This document shows positions 55,632-64,000 of a stretch of 64,000 nucleotides of DNA, one piece after another (within the stretch, counting starts at the first letter, position 1; the number at the start of each line of letters is the position of its first letter). The translations under genes were made by a program, and so were the position numbers. The notes under the pieces were generated by a model, which searched no databases, was not told the DNA's origin, and saw nothing but the letters and a program-made list of their open reading frames with translations. The DNA comes from Paramarasmius palmivorus (taxonomy: Eukaryota; Basidiomycota; Agaricomycetes; Agaricales; Marasmiaceae), in contig JAYKXP010000013.1 in the NCBI GenBank assembly GCA_037176845.1, positions 558,001 through 622,000 of the forward strand, given 5' to 3'.

Positions 55632-57444
55632 ATGTTGAGCAACTGGATACTCAGCCAACCCGATGCGTCAGATCACTGGATGTACACACTCCATAGGATG
55701 TATTGGGGTAAAGATTTGGTCAATTTGCTTCAGCGAGACAAAATGGGCAACTCCTTTTTGCAACTACCCGCGCAACTACTCCTTGATACCGGCGGAAAAT
55801 TACTGATACTGGAGAACTATCAGTATCTTTACAGTAGAATTGAGGCTATCAAAGCTAAATCTAAGGCTGGACTGGTTATATTGGGTAATCCCGGCGCTGG
55901 TGCGTTGCTTATCCGTCTCTGCCACGCAATTTCTGAACCTGTTATTCGACAGGAAAATCCTCTTTTTTGTACTTCTACTATCTCCAAAAACTCGCTGCTG
56001 CACAGCCCGTTGTCTATTGCGACGATCCCGACATCCTAATCCACTGGGATGACGAATGTTTTGCAACGACTATCCCCCAACTCCCAGCCGGCTTCTTTGA
56101 AAACGTTAAATTTCAGGGTGTCGTTGTCCTCATCGAATGCGAGAAAGCACCCCCTTTACATCTTGTAAAGAAGCAGGTCTGTCTCTACCCGGTTCAAGCA
56201 GCATTACCGAATCCGGATTGCTACAAAACGTGGATCACGCAGCGGAAAGCACTCAACTTGGTGGTGAATCCCCCTTCGGACCTGGATATACACAGAATGT
56301 CAGTTGTGGTCAATTCTTTGGTAGAATCGTTGCTGATGAAAGCCACAGTCTCGCTTCTGATCTGAACGGAAGGGTATCCAGATGCACCATTGAAGAAGTG
56401 GTCGCCATAATTAAAAAGTGGGGCCGGGACATACGGAGGATTCGAGATGTCCTGTTATATGGTGACAAGGCACAGGAGGTCAAGTTCTGCAGTCAATTGG
56501 AGGAAATTAACAAGTCGCAGCTCAATGAAATATGTTACAAGCCCTTTGGCTCCTCATTGTGCCATCCCCTCAACATCATTACCACCAGGCATTCCGGGGA
56601 TATTCCTCGACAAGGCGATATTGGCTACTTGGCACCCGACAGGATGTCGCGTTCCGTTACATCTGAATACATGTTTCGTGTATTCTTGCACCATGTTGCG
56701 TGGAGCAAGATATATGAGCCCAAGCAGTTCTACGACTTGTTGAGTTGTACTCCCCAGCTGGGCTCGCGCAAAGGCATCGCCTTCGAAAGTCTCGCTCACC
56801 GACTCATCACCAATTGCGAGGAATTTCGAGTCTATCAGCTGGGCGCCAGCGGTACTCAACTGATCAAGACGGAATACCATACAACCGCTCAATTTTTCAC
56901 AGGTTCGAAAGTCCCCCCAGCAGTATTCCGCTACCCGTCCGATACTGATGTAACGACAACCAACAAGCCACGAGTTTACAGCATCCCCCAGGAGTGTAAC
57001 AACCCTACGTTTGACTCTTTCGTTATCGCCCCAAAATCGGTTTTCAAGGACTGTGCCGATAATGGTCTGCATGGTATTGCTTTTCAAATGACCGTAGGGA
57101 GGAAGCATGATCTAGTGGAAAAGGGGATGAAGATCCTGAAGGCGCGGTTTGGTCCTCTTGTGGGACCAAAACACAAGTTCGTGTTTGTAGTTCCAACAGG
57201 AGCGGAACTAGCGCTACCTGCGCCAAGGTCTGTCTGGACAAAGATGTTTGATTTCTTCATGCTTGAAATCCAGTGTGATGGGCGTAAGTACGCATTTCCA
57301 TCCGAGTTGTTGCCATCGTTGAATTGTCTTTGTAAAGTGGACGAAATTCTGCAGTATTCCGAAGAAGACCGACAATGCGACGGCGATCCTGAATTACCCC
57401 CCGGTACAGACCCAGAGGTGATGGAAATGGATGTGTTCACATGA
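55632..57444 (+). CDS. Crinkler-like P-loop NTPase with restriction-endonuclease-like C-terminal domain
   Basis: Three exons (55632-55899, 55953-56298, 56373-57444) give about 561 residues. The first join creates the Walker A motif GNPGAGKSSF from a split Gly codon. VVLIECE could be the Walker B strand. YKTWITQRKALNL and TIEEVVAIIKKWGRDIRRIR follow as sensor and helical parts. The C-terminal half has KGIAFESLAHRLI and GLHGIAFQMTVGRKHDLVEK with HKFVFVVPTG, the arrangement of REase-fold nucleases attached to Crinkler/RHS-type NTPases in fungi and oomycetes. Such proteins are thought to act in conflict or as nuclear effectors, and possibly derive from mobile elements. The second intron has a GTCAGT donor and is less certain. 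There is no signal peptide. Nuclease activity is inferred from fold-like motifs only. Confidence 0.6.
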
Positions 57445-57619
57445 TGCTGTAAATGAGACCTTAATCGTCGGGTGTAGATGGAGACATGGAGACATGGACG
57501 TTTCGAATCAAATCAGGATCAAGTTCAGACTGCCAGGTGAAGAATCGTGGAGAAGACCAAGTATACTGAAACTACCAGCACAAAAAAGTAGTATCTATAG
57601 TCCACTGTTGTCTTATTAT

Positions 57620-59471
57620 CTAGAAAACGACGACCTGGTCATCTATCCACTCCGCTTCTTGGACAAACTTCCGAATGTAGTTGAATCTGCTCATCTCTAT
57701 TAAGCCATCGCAGTCCCTACAAACCAGCTTCTGTAGTTTGTTCTTCCGTCGCTGGAGTACGTACTCCAGCAAAGTATCTGCGTCGAATCTTGTTGGAGAG
57801 TTTATATAGAGCCCTTGTACTGCAACATATCCGTCAACACTGAGCCGGAGGGACCTGATAAGATGATAGGCAGCGTTGCCTTCGATCAGGATGCTCTGCA
57901 GTTGTGCACATTTACTCAAACACTCGATGAAAATGTCTGCGGTGAAGATATCCCATATCATCGTCCCAACCTTGACCATCTCGAGTGCCTGAAGAGGCAA
58001 GATCTTCATGATATTGAGCACAGCAAGATTGATCACGGACATCGAGGCGACGTTAAGCCTCCATTCAATGTTGATACCAAGGAACGGTGACAGGGTTTCG
58101 TGTGGTTGTAAAGAGCCAGAGGTGGACAGGACCTCGTGCGCTGCATATTTGTCTATTTCCGCGCCTGCTCTAAGGTCGAAGTTGGGCATATTCGCAGGCT
58201 CATCGCCCAACATGAGGTACCTGATCTTCCTTTCACCAAAAGAGCCCCTGAACAAATTAGCGAGCCAACGGGTGAAGGTGGACAGAGCGTCGGCCTGGTC
58301 GCAGGCTCTCGTGTAAGTGCAGTGAACTCTGACTTCTGTAGAGTCACCGGGAAACGAGATGCGATCGAGGAGGCTGATGCATGTAAGAACGGTGGAAGAT
58401 AGTCGAAGTCGGCGCATATGAGGGAAATGTATGATAGTACCGAAACCGACGGGAGTCTCTGGTTTGGAAGGCAAACAATTCCATAAAACAAGCTCCTCAA
58501 GCGTCGGCATCTCCATCAACTTCCTCAGAAGATCGTACAGCTTCAACCCGTGTGGTTCGTCAGCATTTACTATCTCCAGCACGGTGAGGTTTTTGAGTAG
58601 AGGGGATTTCCATGGCACGCAACAGCCTGAAAGAGCGACCTTCTTGATCTGGAGTGCTGAACACCCCAAGAACGGATGTGGAAGTGGTTGTGGCTGAAAA
58701 CTGGGAAATCCAGCGTGACGAATCATCAAGCTCAGCGTAAGTGAACGTAATGCCGGAGCTGGATTGCTCAATAAGATAAGGGCATCGTCCTTGATCTGCT
58801 GCCAGCGCTCAGCAGATCGAGTATGGATATCCAAGGTTTCGATACCTGCGGGATGGCCAAGTGCAGCTGATAAAACTGCTAGGGCGCTTGGGGCGATGTC
58901 GTCGAGATCAACATGGATGCGAAGGGGTACCGAATTTGATCGTGATATCATCTCCCGAGCCAAGGCTGGCAAGTTGAAGTCGGGAGTGGACCACAATAAT
59001 GGAAACTCCAGCGCCGTCGCACGCCAGTCCTTACAGATATGGGTTACTACTAACCACATCCTCAGGCGTTGGCGCGAGGAGTTCCTAGATCCACCTTCCA
59101 GCTTGCCTCCAGGAATAGCCGGGGTACAAAGGGAAAAAATAAGGGCCAACACATCGGATGGAATGTGTACTATCGGCCGGCTCATGGCGTCCTGGCTCGA
59201 TCCTGCCTGATTTTCAATCCCGCCTATTGACGGAGCTACAAATATGTCTTGAGAACTGTAACGGGTAGCGAATCCGACCCCCAGACTCACTTTTTTCAAT
59301 CTCGTTCAATAGCGACTTCCTCTCGCTCGTACAGAGGTCCAAGGAAGTGGGACAGGACAGTGGTGAACCGTTTGTGGGTTTCATCCTATCTGCGAGAAAG
59401 AAAAGGGACAAAAGCCTCCTGGAATGCTCACCGAAAACCCCACATTCTTCTTCTTTACAGCTATCCTCCAT
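57620..59471 (-). CDS. F-box/leucine-rich protein, subfamily with SRPIVHIPSDVLALIFSLC
   Basis: Exon 59291-59471 joins across a 55-bp intron (59236-59290, GTGAGT..TTTGTAG) to exon 57620-59235, giving about 598 residues, or 569 from the second Met at 59384. The leader contains TSERKSLLNEIEK, a short coiled-coil-like stretch typical just before the F-box in this family. The F-box is IVHIPSDVLALIFSLCTP ... WLVVTHICKDWRATALEFPL and LWSTPDFNLPAL. The rest is Leu-rich (LQIKKVALSGCCVPWKSPLL, LEELVLWNCLPSK, MRRLRLSSTVLTC). It would recruit a substrate to SCF ubiquitin ligase. The gene at 60890-62641 is a close relative in the same orientation, with the Tma22 gene between. Confidence 0.85.
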
Positions 59472-59818
59472 GTCTCACGATGAACGCTGAATTCTGGCTT
59501 CTGGGGTCAAAGATCCAAGAGTTCCCCGCGTAATGTGACTGATGCTACTACGCACTCGGTCAATCGAAATAGTAGAATTGAGCTAAAGTTAGAGCGTACC
59601 GTGTCCCATATCGGCCCCAGTTGTCTTCTCGATTACTTGAAGCAATACAATGTGTCCAAAGAGAACGGCGGAATTATCTTCAGGTTCATGATGCGTGTTG
59701 CCGAGGTCGACCGGGCGTCTAGATTGCGCAGCTTTGAAACGGACTGTTGCTTCCATAGCTTGCAGAAATAGTACAGGTGGCCTTACAATACACTAGATCA
59801 TCACGGGCCGCGTTGAGA

Positions 59819-60645
59819 TCAATCATCTCCTCCCTTCTTTTTCTTGTCTTCCTTAATCTCCACATTGTCCGCTGGAATACCTTTCAGTATTCCAACTTCC
59901 CCTTCGATCATCTCCAGCACCTCATCACTTACATCACCCTGTATAACGATCTCATCCTGACCCTGTGGATTCTTCGTAACCGAAGCGCCAGTAGCAAACT
60001 TGGATGCGAACTGTTTTGCTGCCTTCTTCAAATCGATATCAAATGCTTCGAGGCCGTGTATAGCGGTTACATGTTTCCGTTTGTTGCGTTCTATTCGTTT
60101 AATGGTGACCTGCGAAGTTCCGACGGTGAGTGTGAGTATAAGATGGAGAAGCAAAATTTGCGAGCGACGGACCGGTGATGACATTTTCTTCTTGAGTGCA
60201 GCATCAGCCTTTGCTTCAGCCTTGGCCTCCTTCTTTGCTGTGTCTTTCTCCAGTTTAGATTGAGCTTCTACACTGAGGGTTCCTAGTTTGCTCTGTAGCG
60301 CCTCTGTAGACAAAAAACCATCAGGTCTGAAGTCATCCATATCTACCACCAACAGCGCACCTTCCGAGTAATATTTTTCAAATAACTCTGCATGGTTCTC
60401 CTGCAACCACGTCTTGCATCTAGTTAAGCTTGAACCAAATTCACAGTATTCCGGTGGAAATGTGCAGACTGTGCGAGCTTTGAGTTCTCTGATCGAAAAA
60501 GAGGATAAGCGACTGGACCTGCGCAATACAGGACTTGGACTGGTGGTCTAGGTTCTGGTGCCGGCTCTGTCGATTCTGATGCAGGTGTAGGTTCAGGTTC
60601 TGCAGCTGCAGCCGCCTTTTTGTCGCGGTTCTTCTTGGCCGGCAT
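59819..60645 (-). CDS. TMA22: Translation machinery-associated protein 22 (DENR homologue, SUI1 domain)
   Basis: Homologue of DENR/Tma22, which with MCT-1/Tma20 helps release 40S subunits and deacylated tRNA after termination and supports reinitiation. Start ATG 60645: a Lys/Ala/Pro-rich leader (MPAKKNRDKKAAAAAEPEPT) then PPVQVLYCA. A short intron leads to VCTFPPEYCEFGSSLTRCKT with WLQENHAELFEKYYSE; the Cys residues form the zinc-binding N-terminal domain. After KKEAKAEAKADAALKKK a second intron (GTCCGT..TTCGCAG, about 60113-60165) joins to VTIKRIERNKRKHVTAIHGL, the SUI1 domain start, followed by KKAAKQFASKFATGASVT, GQDEIVIQGDVSDEVLEMI and a Lys-rich end. All expected parts are present. It lies between two F-box paralogues. 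Confidence 0.88.
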
Positions 60646-60889
60646 CGATGGGGGATGGGATCAAAAGATGTCGGGTGTCGTTTCGCACGCCTGGCAAGAC
60701 TTCTGCTTATTTTATAGTAGAATTATAGGGTATCGCTTCATAAGACTGAGCTTAGGAATAGTTGGGAATGATTACAGTTGAACAAGTGGATTGAGATGTT
60801 CAATATTCATGTTACCGAGACCTCTTGTTCTAGCGTGCAAGTCGTCGAGGAATCTTCATAGAAATGTAATACACCGAGTCGAAATAGTA

Positions 60890-62641
60890 CTACTCATCAG
60901 AATCGTACACATTGGGCTCATATTCATACTCGTGCTCGTCGAAATCGTCATCTGTGACCCAGACCAGATCTGCTACCAACTCTCGGATATAGTTGTAGTC
61001 GTTCAAATCCACAAACCCGATACAATCATTGAGTACTAGCCTTTCCATCCTCGCTGTAGCACTCCGTCGTTTAAGATAAGCATTCAGCTTGGAAACGTCG
61101 AGCCGTTTCGGAGACTCAATATACAGGCCTTTCAATGCTGGAAATGCGTCGATGTTATCGTGTAAAGCAGTGACGAAGTCATTCACGGAATCATCCGCGA
61201 GTAGGGCGCTTTGTAGCTGTGGGCATCCGCCGAAAAGAAGGGTTACGAGGTCTGGGATGAATATATTCCAATGGGTGGTGTTCAACAAGATTGCTTGCAG
61301 GCGTTGGAGGGGCGAGGCTCGAAGGAGGTTGATCACTGCAGTGAGGGCTGCGGATAGGTGACTAGTGTTGAAATCGAGCTCCCACACGACGTGAATGTCA
61401 AGGAATGGCGTTGGTACTGTATATTGACTGCATGGACCATATGATGATAAGATCTTCTTTGCGTCTACATCGGCGCTTGCTCTGAAATTGAAATTGAACA
61501 AGCTTGAGGCAAGTAATGCGGCTATATTTGTTTTGTCCTTGGAAGGTTCGTCACTCAGGGCGAGGTATTTGATTATCTTCCCGGCAAATGCACCCTGGAA
61601 CAGTGTAGCAAACCAGGAAGTGAAGGCGTCAAGAGTCTGAGCCTGATCACACGCTGTAGTGTAGTTGCAGTCGACCACTACCTCTGCGATGTCGCCGGGA
61701 AACGCGATGTTGTTGAGAATGGTGATACACGTATGAAGGGTAGAAGCGAGCCGGAGGCGTCTCAGTTTTGGGAAATGAATGATAGTATCGAATGTGATCG
61801 AGCTTTCCGGTACCGATGGCAAGCACTTCCACAAAACGAGTTCTTCAAGTGTTGGCATTCCCTTTAGTTTCTCCAGTAGATACCGCATCTTTATTCCACG
61901 TGGTTCTTCACCTCCTGTTATCTCCAGAATGGCGAGGTTTTGAAGCAAAGGGAGCACCGAAAGCATCGCATCTGAAAAGCCAGAAAGTACGAGCTTTTGC
62001 AGCTGAGGTGCCACAGACTCTCCCAGAAATGGACGAGGAAGATCGCGCAGATCGGAATAGAAACCACGACGCACGACCAGACTCAGAGAGCAAAGAACTG
62101 GCGCTTCTTCGGTTAGCATCGCAGAGACATTCGCTGGCATCTCCCGCCAACGTGAAGACGTTGCTTTGACATGGAGACTCCTGATACCAGCATCGTGTTT
62201 CATCGCATCTGAAAGGGCTGCTCTGCCACCTGGACTAAGATCATCAAGATCAAGGTCAATGCGAAGTGGCACAGATTTCGATCGTGATATCATCTCTTGT
62301 GCCAGGGCTGGCAGGGCAAAGTCGGGTGAAGACCACAACTGCGGACAATCCAATGCTTTGCTACGCCAATCCCTACAGACATGGGTCATATTGACCCATT
62401 CTCTCAACCGAATGCGCAAAAGATGGGCACGGACGTGATTACTATCCGGCTTGTCCAATGGAGCATTTGGGGTGCAAAGAGAGAATATTGGGTTCAAGAC
62501 GTCTGATGGGATGTTGCATGCGAGCCTCTTGTCTTGGACAACCGTAGGCTGAGCTACAACTGTTGGCGTCTGCACAGTTTCTACCACTGAATCAGTAGAG
62601 CAACAAGTTGACAATGTTTTTGTGCATACTGCTTCTGGCAT
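60890..62641 (-). CDS. F-box/leucine-rich protein, paralogue of the gene at 57.6-59.5 kb
   Basis: A single-exon frame of 583 residues from ATG 62641 (MPEAVCTKTLSTCCSTD). F-box: LACNIPSDVLNPIFSLCTPN, REWVNMTHVCRDWRSKALDC and LWSSPDFALPALAQEMISRS. Leucine-rich repeats follow: QLQKLVLSGFSDAMLSVLPL, LEELVLWKCLPSVPESSITF, LRRLRLASTLHTCITIL and KIIKYLALSDEPS, ending in an acidic tail (DDDFDEHEYEYEPN). It shares order and many motifs with the F-box protein two genes to the left, including SLCTP, EMISRSxSVPLRI and ELVLWxCLPS, so the two arose by duplication. The intron before the F-box seen in the relatives is missing here, or the true start lies further upstream. Confidence 0.85.
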   Translation of the reverse strand: MPEAVCTKTLSTCCSTDSVVETVQTPTVVAQPTVVQDKRLACNIPSDVLNPIFSLCTPNAPLDKPDSNHVRAHLLRIRLREWVNMTHVCRDWRSKALDCPQLWSSPDFALPALAQEMISRSKSVPLRIDLDLDDLSPGGRAALSDAMKHDAGIRSLHVKATSSRWREMPANVSAMLTEEAPVLCSLSLVVRRGFYSDLRDLPRPFLGESVAPQLQKLVLSGFSDAMLSVLPLLQNLAILEITGGEEPRGIKMRYLLEKLKGMPTLEELVLWKCLPSVPESSITFDTIIHFPKLRRLRLASTLHTCITILNNIAFPGDIAEVVVDCNYTTACDQAQTLDAFTSWFATLFQGAFAGKIIKYLALSDEPSKDKTNIAALLASSLFNFNFRASADVDAKKILSSYGPCSQYTVPTPFLDIHVVWELDFNTSHLSAALTAVINLLRASPLQRLQAILLNTTHWNIFIPDLVTLLFGGCPQLQSALLADDSVNDFVTALHDNIDAFPALKGLYIESPKRLDVSKLNAYLKRRSATARMERLVLNDCIGFVDLNDYNYIRELVADLVWVTDDDFDEHEYEYEPNVYDSDE

Positions 62642-63036
62642 TATTCTTCTGTGCTTCGGACATCTCCCTTAGTGTTCTGATAGATAGAGCTGAGCTTCAG
62701 GTTTGCGAAAGCAGGCTATAGGTTAGAATTGGAGGATTTCTTCAAGTTGTTAGTTTATGTCGATTAAAAACGAAAATGCTGGCGTACGTTGAATGGTTTA
62801 GTGGTAAGCAGTGTTTCCTGTTTTCGTGGGAGTTTGTGCTCGCTTCCTCTATTGGCCAACTGTGAGATCTTGAGACCTCGAAGAGGGAACGGACACCACT
62901 TAGTTGTCCTACCTAAGCCTTGATATGGTCATGCAGGTATTAGGCCTGGAAATATGATGCGATAGAGTAGGGTGATTTAACGAGTACAACGGAGTCAGAT
63001 ATAAATATACAACAAAATCATAAAAAACTTTAAAGA
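62642..63036. other. Intergenic
   Basis: Promoter side of the F-box gene and 3' flank of the NCBP3-like gene. A tRNA-like phrase at about 62790-62870 was considered and rejected. Confidence 0.45.
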
Positions 63037-63998
63037 TCAATCCTTTTGCTTGAGGAACGCGTCTAATTCGTCGTCCAGCTCCTGCTGTGTCTTTTTTGGT
63101 CGGCTTCTATCACCCTTCCTCTCGGATCCCCTTGAAGTTCTCCCATTACCATTCCTTCTACCATTCCTCTCCCTTTCCAAGTCAACCCTCTCATCTGACC
63201 ACAACCTATCCTCCAGGTTGAGTCCACTTCCCGCGGAGCGCCGACCACGTCGAGGTAAAGGTGCCGTGATCCGTGACGCCAAATCCCCTTCGCCGTCAGG
63301 ATGGGCACGTATGAGAGACGTACGTTCTAATAACGTTCTGCCGTCGGGAGCTATGTAGTCCGACCTCATCTTCGATGGGGGCTCGGGTGTGGCTTCGCGC
63401 TCTTCGTCGAGAAAGCTGTCGAGCTCCCTATCTAGCCGTTCTTTTTGAAGGGCCAGATCGACAGCGTCGTCTGTCCTTCGTCGCTTGGTAGCTCCCTGTG
63501 TCTCCCTGCCATTGAATAGTTCCTTTCCAGCCATATTCCCATGCTTCCTGTAAAATTCGCTCTCTCTCTTTGCCCCCTTCTTCTTTACATCATCTACCTT
63601 CGCCCATCGCATCCTAATGACTCCCTTCAACCCCTCTCCCTTGCCCAGGCTCTTGTTGATTCGCTCCTCGGGAGGCCAGAACGCCATAGGTATGGGCTTG
63701 GCTGTAATGAGCCCCTCAAGATCCGGCTCCTCCGCTGCAGACTTTTGGAGGTATCCGTATCCCTGACGCGCCGTAGATTTTGACTCAAAGACGAAAACAC
63801 AAGTGTTGTCATCTATCCATTCAAGGCCCATGGGATGGGCATCGAAATGAGTCGCATATGCGAACAGACGTGCAGTGGGAAGATGCGAAATCGGTGGTCC
63901 TTGCAACAGTATAGCGTTACCTCTGAGTGTCGAGTCTGTATTTAGTTTAGAAAGACTGAAATTTCTCCGAAAAAGCGGGTAGACCGACCTTCATTCAT
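63037..63998 (-). CDS. NCBP3-like protein (cap-binding complex-associated, RRM-like domain)
   Basis: Encodes a relative of nuclear cap-binding subunit 3, which contacts capped mRNA and the export machinery. A 10-nt first exon (63989-63998, ATGAATGAAG) may join through a 53-bp intron (63936-63988) to DSTLRGNAILLQGPP. The RRM-like domain has FAYATHFDAHPMGLEWIDDN followed by TCVFVFESKSTARQGYGYL, where LEWIDDxxC is the family hallmark. The C-terminal half is Arg/Gly/Glu-rich (RRGRRSAGSGLNLEDRLW; RERNGRRNGNGRTSRGSERK) and ends QELDDELDAFLKQKD. RRRTDD looks like part of a nuclear signal. Length about 302 residues if the start is right; the gene may continue beyond the window edge. The large cap-binding subunit CBP80 is encoded 27 kb to the left. 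Confidence 0.7.
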
Positions 63999-64000
63999 GT

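Noticed and set aside
62785..62875. tRNA-like phrase (TGGTTTAGTGGTAAG) resembling an A box
   Set aside because: No B box of the form GGTTCGANTCC follows at the right distance and the acceptor stem cannot be closed.
1..64000. CRISPR arrays, bacterial-type operons, rRNA genes
   Set aside because: No regularly spaced repeats or rRNA sequence; gene structure is eukaryotic with spliceosomal introns.

Overview
The window is nuclear DNA from a filamentous fungus, almost certainly an Agaricomycete (mushroom-forming basidiomycete). Genes lie on both strands and are cut by many short introns, mostly 48-60 bp with GT..AG ends. The family content is typical: F-box/leucine-rich proteins, a seven-helix DUF6534-type membrane protein, an Rds1-type ferritin-like secreted protein, a GH6 cellobiohydrolase with a fungal CBM1, a GH18 chitinase and a Crinkler-like NTPase. 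There are no operons, no rRNA and no convincing tRNA. Splice sites were placed by eye from frame continuity and family motifs, so exon edges are proposals.

Layout. 0-8 kb: end of a type-B carboxylesterase, a small CxxC/HC protein, a candidate U1-like snRNA, a flavin monooxygenase, a doubtful gene and a secreted GH18 chitinase. 9-18 kb: a 1200-residue disordered quinone-reductase-like protein, a cytochrome b5-acyl-CoA dehydrogenase fusion, and a class-3 aldehyde dehydrogenase. 18-23 kb: a CpG-poor tract with a tandem duplication that runs into the first exons of an uncharacterised nuclear-type protein, then gene-poor DNA with decayed coding segments. 23-28 kb: an F-box remnant, an intact F-box gene, and copy A of a lectin-like gene. 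28-37 kb: mitochondrial IF3, a PPR protein, the cap-binding subunit CBP80 and a small unknown gene. 37-42 kb: the GH6 cellobiohydrolase and copy B of the lectin-like gene, inverted relative to copy A. 42-51 kb: a mitochondrial glycine carrier (Hem25 type), a class-3 lipase, a DUF6534 protein and an Rds1 protein. 52-64 kb: an unknown gene, a nucleotide-sugar transporter carrying a piece of PIF1 helicase, a Crinkler-like NTPase/nuclease, two related F-box genes flanking Tma22/DENR, and an NCBP3-like gene at the right edge.

Functional themes. Extracellular polymer breakdown (GH6, GH18, carboxylesterase), lipid and aldehyde oxidation (b5-ACAD, ALDH, lipase), mRNA cap binding (CBP80 and NCBP3-like) and translation (mtIF3, Tma22) are represented, but as in most fungal chromosomes neighbours need not share a pathway.

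Most notable: (i) an in-frame PIF1 helicase fragment inside the transporter gene, with both a read-through and a precise skipping splice form open; (ii) the inverted duplication of a lectin-like gene with its promoter; (iii) a gene whose first exons lie in a CpG-depleted, transposon-like tract; (iv) a GH6 enzyme whose CBM1 joins the catalytic domain without a linker; (v) a structured RNA candidate with a U1-like 5' end and a TATA box at the right distance.
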